From G963675935 sp963719005 (GTDB taxonomy: Bacteria > Planctomycetota > Planctomycetia > Pirellulales > Thermoguttaceae): a stretch of 64,000 nucleotides of DNA. The position numbers were made by a program, and so were the translations under genes. This document shows, in pieces, positions 27,190 through 36,349 of the stretch. The DNA lies in contig CAVRAR010000010.1 in the NCBI GenBank assembly GCA_963719005.1, forward strand, positions 124,001-188,000. The letters are read 5' to 3'. How positions within the stretch are numbered: position 1 is the first letter of the stretch; each line of letters begins with the position of its first letter. The notes under the pieces are model-generated. The model had not been told where the DNA came from and did no database searches. It saw only the letters and a program-made list of their open reading frames with translations.

Positions 27190-28686
27190 GAGTTTGAGCG
27201 TCTTGATTGTAGGTGGGAAATTCGGTATTAAGCTGCTTTCGCGAGGAGGTTTACCTATTTTCCGCCGAACCAGGAGGGGAAGGCTATGGGTCGCACGCCT
27301 GAGGAATTGGCCGAAGTCCAACGTGTACATGATGTTTTGTCGAAAGCGATGGATCGAGAGATTTGGCAAATCGCCGAGCTAATGGTTGGCAAGCGGGACG
27401 ACCAATTGTTCGGAGAAACCGAGTTCGTCTTGCGAGACAAGGTGCTGCGGATGGGGGCGCAGGCTCTGGAAGCAACGGTCAACGACCGGAAAAAAGGGGG
27501 TACCAAGGCAGCAGCGCTGTCTGCCCAGATTGCGGCGGCGACGCACGTTTCCTCGGCTGGCGGACGCGCGCCATCGTAAGCTTGATGGGGCCGATCGACG
27601 TTGACGCGGCGTACTATCACTGCCGGCATTGCCGATGTGGTCACAAGCCGTGGGAGCGCGCCCTGCAATTGAAGCCGATCAGGCTGACTGCCGCAGCAGA
27701 GGAGATCGTGGCGATGGCTGGCCTGTTGGGCAGCTTTGCCCACGGTGCCGAGCGGGCGTTGCGGAAAATGGCAGGGCTGCGACTGAGCGAATCCACGGTT
27801 GAGCGAACCACGGAAGCCGCTGGCCAGCGCGTTCGCCAGCAACTCGACGAAGGAAAATCGCTGGGGCCAACGCGCGACTGGGAGTGGCAACGCGACGCGC
27901 ATGGACGACGATGTGCCTACGTGAGCCTGGACGCCACCGGGGTACGCCAGCAAGGACTGCGCGGCAGTCGCGCTGAGGGTCGGATGGCTTACGTGGGCAT
28001 GGTCTACAACCCGCGAAACGAGCACGATGCGAAGCGTCCGCCACTGCGTCAAGTCCGCTATTTATCGGGGTTTTTCGAGCTTGACGACCTCGGACGGCAA
28101 CTTCACCGCGAGGCATTGGAGGTCGGTTGGGCCAACGCCGATCAACAGATCGCGCTGAGCGATGGCGGCGCGGGCTTGGAGTCGTTCTTCAAGCGATTTT
28201 TCCCCAAGGCAGTGCGCATTCTCGATTTCTACCATGTCAAGGAGTATCTGGTGGAATTAGGGCAGGCGCTGTATGGTGAAGACGAAGCCTCGCGACAAAC
28301 GTGGCTCGACGACATGTGTCATCGCTTGAAACACGAAGGTGGCCAGACGGTGCGGCGGCGGTTGGAAGAGATGGAACTTGCAGCGGCCTCGTCGGCGGTT
28401 CGGGAAGTGCATCGCAAGACGCTGCAATACTTCCAGAATCACGAGCACCGCATGGACTATCCGACCTATGTCGGCAACGGTTGGCAGATAGGTTCAGGCC
28501 CGGTGGAGTCGGCCTGCAAAACAGTGGTGGGAAACCGACTCAAAGGAGGCGGGATGCGTTGGGGCGAGGAAGGCTCGGATGCCGTCTGCCACCTCCGTGC
28601 CCTATACCTCAGCGAGCGCATCTGCTGGGACTCCTTCTGGAATCCTCCCCCCAACTGACGCCACCACAAATCTGACGCTCACACTC
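27190..28686. mobile_element. ISKra4-family insertion sequence
   Basis: An element of about 1.5 kb around the transposase. Imperfect terminal inverted repeats: left GAGTTTGAGCGTCTTGATTG then TAGGTGG (27190-27216), right, read inward, GAGTGTGAGCGTCAGATTTG then TGGTGG (28686-28661). I see no clear target duplication next to these ends, so the exact borders are uncertain by a few bases. Confidence 0.75.
27286..28658 (+). CDS. ISKra4-family transposase, two frames joined at an A6G5 run
   Basis: The first frame (27286, MGRTPEELAEVQRVHDVLSK) runs into the second at 27490-27500, where AAAAAAGGGGG would allow a -1 shift; joined the protein is about 457 residues. After the junction come a zinc motif (CPDCGGDARFLGW, CRHCRCGHKPWE), then the catalytic core with VSLDATGV, ALSDGGAGLESFF, ILDFYHVKEYL and GPVESACKTVVGNRLKGGGM. 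This is the normal ISKra4 layout. The shift may be programmed slippage or a base error in the run; the other half is otherwise intact. The start follows AGGAGGGG. Confidence 0.85.
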
Positions 28687-29053
28687 CGCCGCTCACCCGC
28701 GTTGTCGTCTCCACCGAAGGGCTGCGACATATTACATTTCCCACGCCGGAAAACGCTGGCGCGGCCCAAGAACTCGCCGTGACAATTCCCCTCGCCCCGG
28801 TTTACTGAGCGGAAAAGGTGGGAGCGGTTTTTCGGCGAAGCGAGGCAGACCCACTTGTTGACGCATTGCGCAAAGGGGTGGGAAAAACACGGAAAAGTCC
28901 AACCCGGAAAGAGTCTTCGCTATCCCCGTCCCTTTTCCCGACGGCCCTCACCCCCGACCCCTCTCCCAAAGGGAGAGGGGAGACTTTATCACGGCACCTC
29001 TCCCAAAAAGGAGAAGGGAGATGTTTTGCGGAACGGAATGAATTCCGTTCTAC
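28687..29053. other. 367-base stretch between IS element and cytochrome gene, with repeats
   Basis: No gene seen. The right half holds CTCTCCC/GAGAGGGG repeats (28944-29010), just beyond the stop of the leftward cytochrome gene, where they may end its transcript. The left half shows no recognised feature. Confidence 0.4.
28944..29010. repeat. CTCTCCC/GAGAGGGG repeat pair
   Basis: GCCCTCACCCCCGACCCCTC then TCCCAAAGGGAGAGGGGAG, followed by a second weaker hairpin CCTCTCCCAAAAAGGAGAAGG. Same family as 12160-12296 and the element in cinA. Confidence 0.75.
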
Positions 29054-30451
29054 TTACAGGCAGCGCATGAACGCCGTCAGGTCTTGCTTCTCTTCGTCCG
29101 TGAGCTTCGTTTCCAAGACCTGGTTGAAGAACTCGACCGTGTCCTCCAATGTCAACAGGCGGCCATCGTGCATGTACGGCGGCGATTCCTTGATGCCGCG
29201 AAGCGGGAACGTCTTGATCGGACCGTCGCTGGCCGCCATGCGGCCGTTGACCATCTGCGGCTTGAAGAATCGCTCCGCCTGGAGGTTGTGCATCGTGTTA
29301 TCGGTGTAGTAGGGCGCGGGATGGCACACGCCGCATTGCCCCTTGCCGAAGAACACCCGCTGGCCGTGCAACTCCGCTTGCGTCGCTTTCCTCAGGTCCA
29401 GCATTCCGAGCACGTTGAGTTTCGGCGCCGGCGGGAAGTCCAACAATTCCTGGAACTCGGCCATGAAGTGGACTTGACTGCCGCGTTCGAGAATGTTGAC
29501 GCCCTTCTTGGTCGCGATTACCGGGTCGCCGTCGAAATAGGCCGCCCGCTGCTCGAACTCGGTGAAGTCCTCAACGCTCTTCAGCGCCCGTTGCGAGCCG
29601 AACAGCCGCTGAATGTTCACGCCGCGCAACGAAGGCGTATCGAGCCGGTGGCGATACTCCTGGGGGCGAATGTCGCCGACGAGGTGCGTCGCGCCGTTGG
29701 TGTGCCCGTTTACGTGGCAGTCGAAACAGACGACGCCCATACTCGGCTTGATCGAGCGGCGGTCGTCGGTGGCGTTGAATTGCTGTTGGGGAAACGGAGT
29801 GAGCAGTAGCCGCAGCCCTTCCAGTTGCTTCGGGTTCAAGATGCCGTTGAACAGCTTAAAATAGTTGCTCAGCCCGACAACTTGGCCCTGCGACACATCG
29901 CCCAAGTCGGGGCGAGTGGTGAGGAAGATCGGCGGCGGGAATTCGGGCATGAAGTGGTCGGGCAGATCGAAGTCGAGATCGAACCGCGTCAGATCGCGAT
30001 CCTCCTGCTGCTTGATCTTGTCGATATGGTACTTGGGAAACAGCATCCCGCCCTCCGCATGGTTGGGATGCGGCAGCGGCAGGAAGCCCTTCGGCCAAAG
30101 CCCCTTCTGGCGGATTTGCTCGGGCGTCATGTCGGCCAATTCCTGCCAAGACCGCACGCCCTCGGGCAGTTTCACCCGGACGCCCTCCTGCACCGGCTTG
30201 CCGCGGGACATCGTCACGCCCTTGGCGGGCTTGTCGCCAAGGTCGTAACGCTCCTGCAACAAGGCTGCTTGCCGCTGTTCGATCGCCGGCTTGGCCGCCT
30301 CCATTTTGGCCACGGTCTGGGCAAACGATTCCTGCATGACGACCGGCGCGTAACTGGTGGCGGGTTTCTCCTCCGCCCATGCGCTCAACAGCAGAACGCC
30401 TCCCAGGGTCATCAACGCGATCCCGATCCCAAAAAACTTCGCACGTCTCAT
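29054..30451 (-). CDS. di-haem cytochrome c peroxidase/MauG-like protein
   Basis: 465 residues with an N-terminal signal segment (GIALMTLGGVLLLSAWAEE). Two haem-binding motifs: VVCFDCHVNGH near residue 243 and GQCGVCHPAPYY near residue 381, the latter followed by MHNL and, further on, FPLRGIKESPPYMHDGRL, which supplies a Met and the typical 'RN/RGI..SPPYMHDG' of bacterial cytochrome c peroxidases. It is a periplasmic electron-transfer or peroxide-reducing enzyme. The N-terminal 200 residues are longer than in classical CcpA. It stands alone. Confidence 0.85.
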   Translation of the reverse strand: MRRAKFFGIGIALMTLGGVLLLSAWAEEKPATSYAPVVMQESFAQTVAKMEAAKPAIEQRQAALLQERYDLGDKPAKGVTMSRGKPVQEGVRVKLPEGVRSWQELADMTPEQIRQKGLWPKGFLPLPHPNHAEGGMLFPKYHIDKIKQQEDRDLTRFDLDFDLPDHFMPEFPPPIFLTTRPDLGDVSQGQVVGLSNYFKLFNGILNPKQLEGLRLLLTPFPQQQFNATDDRRSIKPSMGVVCFDCHVNGHTNGATHLVGDIRPQEYRHRLDTPSLRGVNIQRLFGSQRALKSVEDFTEFEQRAAYFDGDPVIATKKGVNILERGSQVHFMAEFQELLDFPPAPKLNVLGMLDLRKATQAELHGQRVFFGKGQCGVCHPAPYYTDNTMHNLQAERFFKPQMVNGRMAASDGPIKTFPLRGIKESPPYMHDGRLLTLEDTVEFFNQVLETKLTDEEKQDLTAFMRCL

Positions 30452-30780
30452 AGTGCTGGCCTCCCATTTTGCTCGAAAGAGAAAATTCGGCTTGTTTCCC
30501 GCGCCACAAGCATAGGATAGAAGTCGGAACCGGGCACGCCCCCCGCCCCGATCCGGGACGATGCCTAATCCAACACGTAACTATACCGCGGGAGTCAAGA
30601 GGCTGATTTGGGAAAACGGGAGCGGCCTTTTCCTTTGGAGTATGGAAGCCCAGAATGCCCCCCTGGCGGCATTCCGACTTCCTTGTCGTTGGCCCCGTCC
30701 TGTGCGATAATCAAGCCCAAGAGAATTGGCTTTGCCGCCTTCTTGCCCGACACCACGCCTCCGGCCAGACCGACGAAGAC
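30452..30780. other. 329-base divergent intergenic region
   Basis: It separates the leftward cytochrome gene from the rightward hydrolase gene and should carry both promoters. I see no convincing promoter, repeat or small gene; open frames here are G+C-driven. Confidence 0.3.
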
Positions 30781-31677
30781 ATGCCCGAAGCCCACGATTG
30801 GCATCCCTTATACCCGTTCCAATCCCGCGAAATGAGGCTGGGGGGACATCGCTGCCATTACCTCGATGAGGGCAGGGGGCCGGTGTTGCTGATGGTACAC
30901 GGCAACCCCACGTGGTCGTTCTATTGGCGCAATCTGATCCTCGCCCTCCGCGGCCGGTTCCGAATCGTGGCCGTCGATCATATTGGCTGCGGACTCTCGG
31001 ACAAGCCGGCGGCCGGCGACTATTCCTACCGGCTGGCGCGTCGCGCAGCCGATCTGGGGGAGTTGATCGAGAAGCTCGATCTGCGGCAGATCACGCTGGT
31101 GGCGCACGATTGGGGCGGGGCGATCGGCATGGGGGCGGCCGTGGCGGCGCCCGAGCGGTTCGCGCGGTTCGTCCTGATGAACACGGCGGCATTTCGAATG
31201 CCCCATTGCCCTTGGCCGATCCATATTTGCCACCTGCCGGGCTTTGGACCGCTGGTCGTGCAAGGGCTGAATCTGTTCGTCCGCACCGCACTTCGCACGA
31301 CCGTCTGCCACCAGGAGCGGATGACGCCGGCCGTCAAGGCGGGCTACCTGGCGCCGTACGACTCCTGGGCCCACCGGGTAGCCGTTTTACGGTTCGTGCT
31401 CGACATTCCACTGAACCCCAAGCACCCGAGCTACCAGACGCTCGTCGACATCGAGCAGGGCCTCGCCCAGTTCCGCCAACACCCGATGTGCTTCATTTGG
31501 GGCATGCGCGATTGGTGTTTTACGCCCCGGTTTCTCGATCGGTTCCTCGATTTCTTCCCCGAAGCCGAGGTGTATCGGCTGGCCGACGCCGGGCACTATG
31601 TCGTGGAAGACGCCCACGAGCGGATTGCCCCAGTCATCGAGGATTTTGTGCAGCGGCACCCCCCCCGTGGTGTTTAG
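30781..31677 (+). CDS. haloalkane dehalogenase-like alpha/beta hydrolase
   Basis: 298 residues from ATG 30781. Oxyanion segment VHGNPTWSFYWRN, nucleophile elbow LVAHDWGGAIGMG (the Asp of HDWG is the nucleophile, with the adjacent Trp as halide ligand in dehalogenases), and the catalytic His in LADAGHYVVEDAHERI. This pattern is shared by haloalkane dehalogenases and by OleB beta-lactone decarboxylases; no ole genes are adjacent, so dehalogenase-like hydrolase is the safer call. Cytoplasmic, no signal peptide. Confidence 0.85.
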   Translation: MPEAHDWHPLYPFQSREMRLGGHRCHYLDEGRGPVLLMVHGNPTWSFYWRNLILALRGRFRIVAVDHIGCGLSDKPAAGDYSYRLARRAADLGELIEKLDLRQITLVAHDWGGAIGMGAAVAAPERFARFVLMNTAAFRMPHCPWPIHICHLPGFGPLVVQGLNLFVRTALRTTVCHQERMTPAVKAGYLAPYDSWAHRVAVLRFVLDIPLNPKHPSYQTLVDIEQGLAQFRQHPMCFIWGMRDWCFTPRFLDRFLDFFPEAEVYRLADAGHYVVEDAHERIAPVIEDFVQRHPPRGV

Positions 31678-31803
31678 CTTGCGGCGGCTCGGGAAATCTG
31701 CAAGACTAAAGGGGTTACGGCAACCTCCCGACTAGAACGGTTTCCGCCGTTCTTGCTCCGCTTGCCGCCCACCCTTCACGTTCTTTGTTGCGGATCCCTA
31801 CCG

Positions 31804-33882
31804 ATGAAACGACCTTCTTTTTTTCTGAAAGGCAGAGACATTGTTACGATCGTTCTGACGCTGTTTGGCGTTTGCTGGAGTTCGATCGGCCTTGGCGCGC
31901 CGGTCGCGCAAACGATCGCCGAAACAGCGACCGGCCGGGCGGAGATTGAGCCCGCCATCCGCAAGGTCTATCCTGCGCTGGTGCGGATCTACGTCGTCGT
32001 GGAGGAGCCAAGCGACGGACGCATGGAACGGGAGCGGGCCGCCGGCAGCGGCGTCATCATATCGAAGGACGGCTACGTTGTCACGAACCATCACGTGGCC
32101 GGAAACGCCGTTCGCATGACCTGCACGTTGGCCGACGGCGAGGAGGTCGAGGCGGTTCGCGTGGGCACCGATCCAATGGCCGACATTGCGGTGCTGAAAC
32201 TGAAGTTGAATACGCGGAAGCACCCCGACGCTTCCTTGGCCTTCGCCGCGTGGGGCGATTCCGGCAGCTTGAAGGTGGGCGACGTGGTGCTGGCGATGGG
32301 CAGCCCCATGGCCGTCTCGCAATCGGTCACCAAGGGCATCGTTAGCAATACGCAGATGATTATGCCCAGGTCGATGGAAGGGCAGTTCCGCCTGGACGGC
32401 GAGGACGTCGGCCAGATCGTGCGCTGGATCGGTCACGACGCCGTAATTTTTGGCGGCAACAGCGGCGGGCCGCTGGTCAACCCGCGCGGCGAAATCGTCG
32501 GCATCAATGAAATCGGCCTCGGCTCGCTCGGCGGCGCCATTCCCAGCAATCTCGCCAAGGACATTGCGCGGCAGTTGATCGAGCGCGGCCGCGTGAGGCG
32601 CAGTTGGATCGGCGTCGAGTTCCAGCCTCGGCTGAGGAGCGGCAAGGATAGCGGCGGCGTGTTGGTGGCCGGAGTCGTCGAGGGCTCGCCCGCCGATCGC
32701 GCGGGAATCAAGGCCGGCGACATCGTCACGCGATTCCGCAGTCAGCCGTTCAACGCCGAATTGCCCGAACACCTCCCGCTGATCAACCAACAGGTTTTTG
32801 CCGCGCCGGTGGGCGAGGCGGTGGAGATCGCCTTCGTTCGCGACGGCAAGGAGCACGTCGTTAAGGTCACAACCGAACAGCTTCAACGTGCGTTGGGCGA
32901 CCCGCTCGAGCTGAAGGATTGGGGCATCGCCGTGCGCGACATCACGCGGATGATGGCCCTGGAACGCCGCCGCCAGACCACGGCCGGCGTCCTGATCGAT
33001 TCGATTCGCGGCGGCGGCGGCGCGGCGACCGCCAAATTGCCCTTGCAGTCGGACGACGTGATCCTTCAAGTGGCCGGTGAAGCCGTCGACAACGTCGCCG
33101 CGCTGAAGAAGGTCACTGCCAAGCTTGTCGAGGACAAGAGCGAGCGCGTGCCCGTGCTGGTTGTGTTCGAGCGCGACACCAAGCAATACCTGACCGTCGT
33201 CAAAGTCGGAAAGGAAGAGAATAAGAACCGCCCGGCGTGCGCCGCCAAGCCTTGGACGAGCCTTTCCACGCAAGTCCTGACTTCCGATCTGGCGGAATCG
33301 CTCGGCATGGTCGGCCAACACGGCGTTCGCGTCACGGAAGTGTTCAAGGGCCAGGCCGCCGACAGGGTGGGCATCAAGGTGGGCGATATTATCCAGGCGG
33401 TGAACGGCCGCGGCGTCCAGGCTTCGCTCCCCGGCGACGGCGAAGTCTTCGACGCCATGATCCGCAGGCTCCCGTTGGGCGGCCGTGCGAAGCTGAAGAT
33501 CATCCGCGACGGCAAGCCGACCGAGATCGTCATGTCGCTCGAAGCGCCGCCGATCAGCGATGAAAACGTCAAACGCATGACCGACACGGATCTCGAATTC
33601 AGCGCCCGCGAGTTGAGTTACACCGATCGCGTCAACCAGCAGATTCCCGAGGGATTGCAGGGCGTCTTGTTGCAGAAGGTCGAAACCGGCGGTTTGGCGT
33701 CGCTGGGCGGACTGCGCGGCAACGACTTCGTCATCAGCGTCGGCGGCAAGCCCACGGCGACCGTCGCCGAACTGAAGGCGGCACTCGAGCAGATTCGCGC
33801 CGACAAGCCGCGGAGGGTCGTGTTCTTCGTGCGGCGAGGCATTCACACCCTGTATTGCGAGATCGAGCCCGATTACCGATAA
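31804..33882 (+). CDS. secreted HtrA/DegP-type serine protease with several PDZ domains
   Basis: 692 residues from ATG 31804, with a signal segment (DIVTIVLTLFGVCWSSIG). The trypsin-like domain has an intact triad: His in YVVTNHHVAGNA, Asp in DPMADIAVLKL and Ser in FGGNSGGPLVN. Three or four PDZ-like units follow (GVVEGSPADRAGIKAGDIVT; GVRVTEVFKGQAADRVGIKV; GVLLQKVETGGLASLGGLRG). Such proteins refold or degrade damaged envelope proteins. The number of PDZ units is higher than the two of DegP. A smaller protease-like gene follows after a palindromic repeat, so the pair may act together. Confidence 0.9.
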   Translation: MKRPSFFLKGRDIVTIVLTLFGVCWSSIGLGAPVAQTIAETATGRAEIEPAIRKVYPALVRIYVVVEEPSDGRMERERAAGSGVIISKDGYVVTNHHVAGNAVRMTCTLADGEEVEAVRVGTDPMADIAVLKLKLNTRKHPDASLAFAAWGDSGSLKVGDVVLAMGSPMAVSQSVTKGIVSNTQMIMPRSMEGQFRLDGEDVGQIVRWIGHDAVIFGGNSGGPLVNPRGEIVGINEIGLGSLGGAIPSNLAKDIARQLIERGRVRRSWIGVEFQPRLRSGKDSGGVLVAGVVEGSPADRAGIKAGDIVTRFRSQPFNAELPEHLPLINQQVFAAPVGEAVEIAFVRDGKEHVVKVTTEQLQRALGDPLELKDWGIAVRDITRMMALERRRQTTAGVLIDSIRGGGGAATAKLPLQSDDVILQVAGEAVDNVAALKKVTAKLVEDKSERVPVLVVFERDTKQYLTVVKVGKEENKNRPACAAKPWTSLSTQVLTSDLAESLGMVGQHGVRVTEVFKGQAADRVGIKVGDIIQAVNGRGVQASLPGDGEVFDAMIRRLPLGGRAKLKIIRDGKPTEIVMSLEAPPISDENVKRMTDTDLEFSARELSYTDRVNQQIPEGLQGVLLQKVETGGLASLGGLRGNDFVISVGGKPTATVAELKAALEQIRADKPRRVVFFVRRGIHTLYCEIEPDYR

Positions 33883-33895
33883 ATGTGCGATAGGG

Positions 33896-33968
33896 AATAG
33901 CCGGGAGCCAGCGGCTGCCGGAGGGCAGTCGCAGACTCACGCCCGCTCGGCGAGCCGTTGGCTCCCGA
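33896..33968. repeat. AATAGCCGGGAGCCAACGGC family palindrome, copy 1
   Basis: AATAGCCGGGAGCCAGCGGC at the left, GCGAGCCGTTGGCTCCCG at the right, about 35 bases apart. It lies between the HtrA-type gene and its companion. Other copies: 34970-35046, 49798-49874 and a half copy at 45003-45030. Confidence 0.85.
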
Positions 33969-34026
33969 TTGTTTCTCAGCGACAATTGGCCTTCTGACAC
34001 TCAACAACTTATTTCGGAGTTCCTTC

Positions 34027-34944
34027 ATGTTCAAGAAAGTGTTCGCTGCGTGCGTGGTTCTTTGTCTGGCGGCTGGAACCTTATCGGCCAGGGGCGATGA
34101 GATCGCTGCTACGGCCCGCAAAACCCTGCAGACTTACGAAAAAGCCATCATCTCCTTGTCGGCCGTGCTCAAGTTCGAGGCCAAGGGCATGGATATTCCC
34201 GGCCTCGATCAGGAGCACAAGACCCAGTGTGTCGCGGCCATCATCGACCCGACCGGCTTGGCGATCACCTCACTGACGAACCTCAACCCGCAAAATGCGA
34301 TGGGAAAGATTCGCGTCAATCGCGGCGGCGTGCCGCAAACCCTCGAGCTCGATTGCCAGATCCAGGAGGTGAAGTACCGGCTGGCCGACGGCAGCGAGGT
34401 GCCTGCCCACGTCGTCCTGAAAGACGAGGATCTCGATCTGGCGTTTCTCGCTCCGCTGAAGCCGATGGACAAGGCGACCGAAGCGAAAACGGCGGTGCTT
34501 CCGGTCGGCAATGCGGCACCCCAGCCCGAGTTGCTCGATTACACGATCCTCATTGGCCGGACGGGCGAAGACCTGAACTACAACCCCACGCTGAACCTGG
34601 GCAGAATCCTGTCGATCCTGTCAACGCCGAGAACCTGTTACTTGGGCACCTCCGGCGGGCTCGGCTCCCCGGTGTTCGATCATCACGGCAAGGTGCTGGG
34701 CATCATCTGCCGATGTGTGAAGGCCGAGAGCGGCGAAAGCAGCAGCCTGACGAGGTCCTCGGCGATGCTCAACCAGCTCATCCTGCCGGTCGCCGACGTT
34801 GCCAAGCTCGTGCCGCAAGCCAAAGACGAAATGAAGAAATCGGCCGAAAGCGAAAAGAAACCCGCGAAGCCAGCGAAGAAGCCGGCGAAGCCCGAGAAGA
34901 AACCGGCGGACAACAAAAAAGCCGCGTCTGGCACGGTCGATTAG
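34027..34944 (+). CDS. secreted trypsin-like pseudoprotease
   Basis: 305 residues from ATG 34027 after GGAG; signal peptide residues 1-23 (KKVFAACVVLCLAAGTLSAR). The fold follows trypsin-like proteases: AAIIDPTGLAITSLTNLNPQ takes the place of the histidine loop, KDEDLDLAFLAPLKP the aspartate loop, and GGLGSPVFDHHGKVLGIICR the serine loop. The catalytic His is replaced (SLTNLN), so it is probably not a working protease. The C-terminus is a Lys/Pro/Ala-rich tail (PAKPAKKPAKPEKKPAD). It follows the active HtrA-type gene and may bind substrates or regulate it. Confidence 0.75.
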   Translation: MFKKVFAACVVLCLAAGTLSARGDEIAATARKTLQTYEKAIISLSAVLKFEAKGMDIPGLDQEHKTQCVAAIIDPTGLAITSLTNLNPQNAMGKIRVNRGGVPQTLELDCQIQEVKYRLADGSEVPAHVVLKDEDLDLAFLAPLKPMDKATEAKTAVLPVGNAAPQPELLDYTILIGRTGEDLNYNPTLNLGRILSILSTPRTCYLGTSGGLGSPVFDHHGKVLGIICRCVKAESGESSSLTRSSAMLNQLILPVADVAKLVPQAKDEMKKSAESEKKPAKPAKKPAKPEKKPADNKKAASGTVD

Positions 34945-34969
34945 CGGAAGTCGAATTGACGGTGTCCAA

Positions 34970-35046
34970 ATAGCCGGGAGCCAACGGCTCCTGGATCGGG
35001 CGCCGGTTGGCGATCGCTCTCCGGGAGCCGTTGGCTCCCGGCTATT
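34970..35046. repeat. AATAGCCGGGAGCCAACGGC family palindrome, copy 2
   Basis: AATAGCCGGGAGCCAACGGC then TCC; right arm CCGGGAGCCGTTGGCTCCCG then GCTATTG. Nearly perfect long inverted repeat between the pseudoprotease and the PTPS gene. Confidence 0.88.
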
Positions 35047-35074
35047 GTTCTGCATCGAGGCACTACGAACGACG

Positions 35075-35563
35075 ATGAACATGAGCGAGTTTCACGTTCG
35101 GATTGCCGACGACGATTTGGTTTTCTCCGCCGCTCACTTCATCACGTTGGAGGGGGGCGCGTGCGAGCGGCTGCATGGGCACAGCTACCGCGTGGCCGCC
35201 GAGATGTATGGCCCTCTGAACGACTGCCGCTATGTCGTCGATTTCCTCGTAGTCAAAAACGCCCTGAAAAGCATCGTCGCCGGGCTGGATCATCGAGTGC
35301 TGCTGCCCACGCAACACCCGGCGATCCGTGTATCGTCGCAGCCCGGCGAGATCGAAGTGAAGTTCGCCGATCGTCGCTGGGTTTTTCCGCCGGACGACTG
35401 CCTTCTGCTGCCGATCGCCAACACGACGACCGAGATGCTTGCCCAATACGTTGGCGAGCGACTGGCCGCCGCGATCGAATCGTTCGGGGTTTTGCCCCTC
35501 CGAGTTCGGATCGAAATCGGCGAGGGCTCCGGCTTCGCGACAATTTGCGATCTGCGGCGCTAG
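35075..35563 (+). CDS. 6-pyruvoyl-tetrahydropterin synthase / QueD family protein
   Basis: 162 residues from ATG 35075 (MNMSEFHVRIADDDLVFSAA). Zinc ligands are visible: His in FSAAHFITLEGG and the HxH in RLHGHSYRVAAEM; the catalytic region KSIVAGLDHRVLLPT and the C-terminal Glu of VRIEIGEGSGF fit the family. QueD makes 6-carboxytetrahydropterin for queuosine; PTPS makes pyruvoyl-tetrahydropterin for biopterin. The motif Cys of true QueD (CxxxHGH) is visible as CERLHGH, which favours the QueD/PTPS-III side. No queuosine genes lie nearby. Confidence 0.85.
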   Translation: MNMSEFHVRIADDDLVFSAAHFITLEGGACERLHGHSYRVAAEMYGPLNDCRYVVDFLVVKNALKSIVAGLDHRVLLPTQHPAIRVSSQPGEIEVKFADRRWVFPPDDCLLLPIANTTTEMLAQYVGERLAAAIESFGVLPLRVRIEIGEGSGFATICDLRR

Positions 35564-35580
35564 GCTGCACTCTCGCCACG

Positions 35581-35648
35581 GTGGGGCAGACATTCCTGTC
35601 TGCCGCGAAAGATGCGGCACTTATGGCAGACAAGAATGTCTGCCCCAC
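35581..35648. repeat. GTGGGGCAGACATTCCTGTC family palindrome, copy 1
   Basis: GTGGGGCAGACATTCCTGTC then TGCC; right arm GGCAGACAAGAATGTCTGCC then CCAC. It follows the PTPS gene directly and may end its transcript. A second copy is at 61311-61362. A separate GTGCCACTGCTTCG...GAAGCAGTG palindrome follows at 35735-35760. Confidence 0.85.
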
Positions 35649-35776
35649 CGAACACGCTGTTGCCTGTTTTTCCCGTGTGGTGAGAAATGCATCTTAGCCA
35701 GAATTTCTCGCCGCACGGGAGATCGACCGACGGCGTGCCACTGCTTCGCGGAAGCAGTGTCGTCCAATCACCTTTT

Positions 35777-36349
35777 CTATTTGGGATGACGGACGGTGAG
35801 AATATCCTTTTCCGGCATGGTGGCGATTCTTCGCGACAGATCCTCGAAATGACGGTCATTTCTGGATTCTTCCCGCTTCTTGCTGCCGGACACTCGTTTC
35901 GCGTCAACCGTCGGCTGCCGCAGCAGCGCCAGAAAGGCGTCGGTGGGCTGCAACAGAGCCGTTTTTCCGGTTTCCGTGTTCTTCACGTAGACGACGATCT
36001 TCTTAGCATCGACCCACGCAAGATTTCGTTTTCCCAACGTGGCGCCGGTGCTGATTTGCAGTCCGTCGAGAAAGCATGATGCCGGAGGCTTTGCCATCGG
36101 CCCTTCGCACTTGATCTCCACGTCGAAGTAGCCTTTTGCATCGACGGCCCGCAGCGCGGCCATTCCCATCCGCGCCCCGAACACCATCATCGGGCCGAGA
36201 TGACCGTGGAACTGCGCCGCCGTTTTCAACCAGTCTGGATCGGACTTCTGCGGACGATAATGGGGTTGCGGCAGCCTTTCGACGGCGTCCTCCGCAAAAC
36301 AGGCGCCGGCAAAACCGGCCACGCAGAGCATTACGAACAGTCGCAACAT
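35777..36349 (-). CDS. secreted FmdE-domain protein
   Basis: 190 residues with a signal peptide (LRLFVMLCVAGFAGACFAE). Residues 42-150 form an FmdE-type domain: AAQFHGHLGPMMVFGARMGM and SCFLDGLQISTGATLGKRNL, then IVVYVKNTETGKTALLQPTD. FmdE domains occur with formylmethanofuran dehydrogenase but most bacterial ones are of unknown role; this one is exported, so it is not the classic C1 enzyme part. It is the last gene of the leftward carbohydrate-use cluster and its start overlaps the corrected end of the MFS gene. Confidence 0.78.
   Translation of the reverse strand: MLRLFVMLCVAGFAGACFAEDAVERLPQPHYRPQKSDPDWLKTAAQFHGHLGPMMVFGARMGMAALRAVDAKGYFDVEIKCEGPMAKPPASCFLDGLQISTGATLGKRNLAWVDAKKIVVYVKNTETGKTALLQPTDAFLALLRQPTVDAKRVSGSKKREESRNDRHFEDLSRRIATMPEKDILTVRHPK

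Noticed and set aside
30608..30835. 75-codon plus-strand frame before the hydrolase
   Set aside because: Overlaps the hydrolase start in another frame, with no ribosome site or conserved sequence.
31798..33846. 682-codon minus-strand frame opposite the HtrA-type gene
   Set aside because: Same shadow effect; the plus-strand frame has the catalytic triad and PDZ domains.
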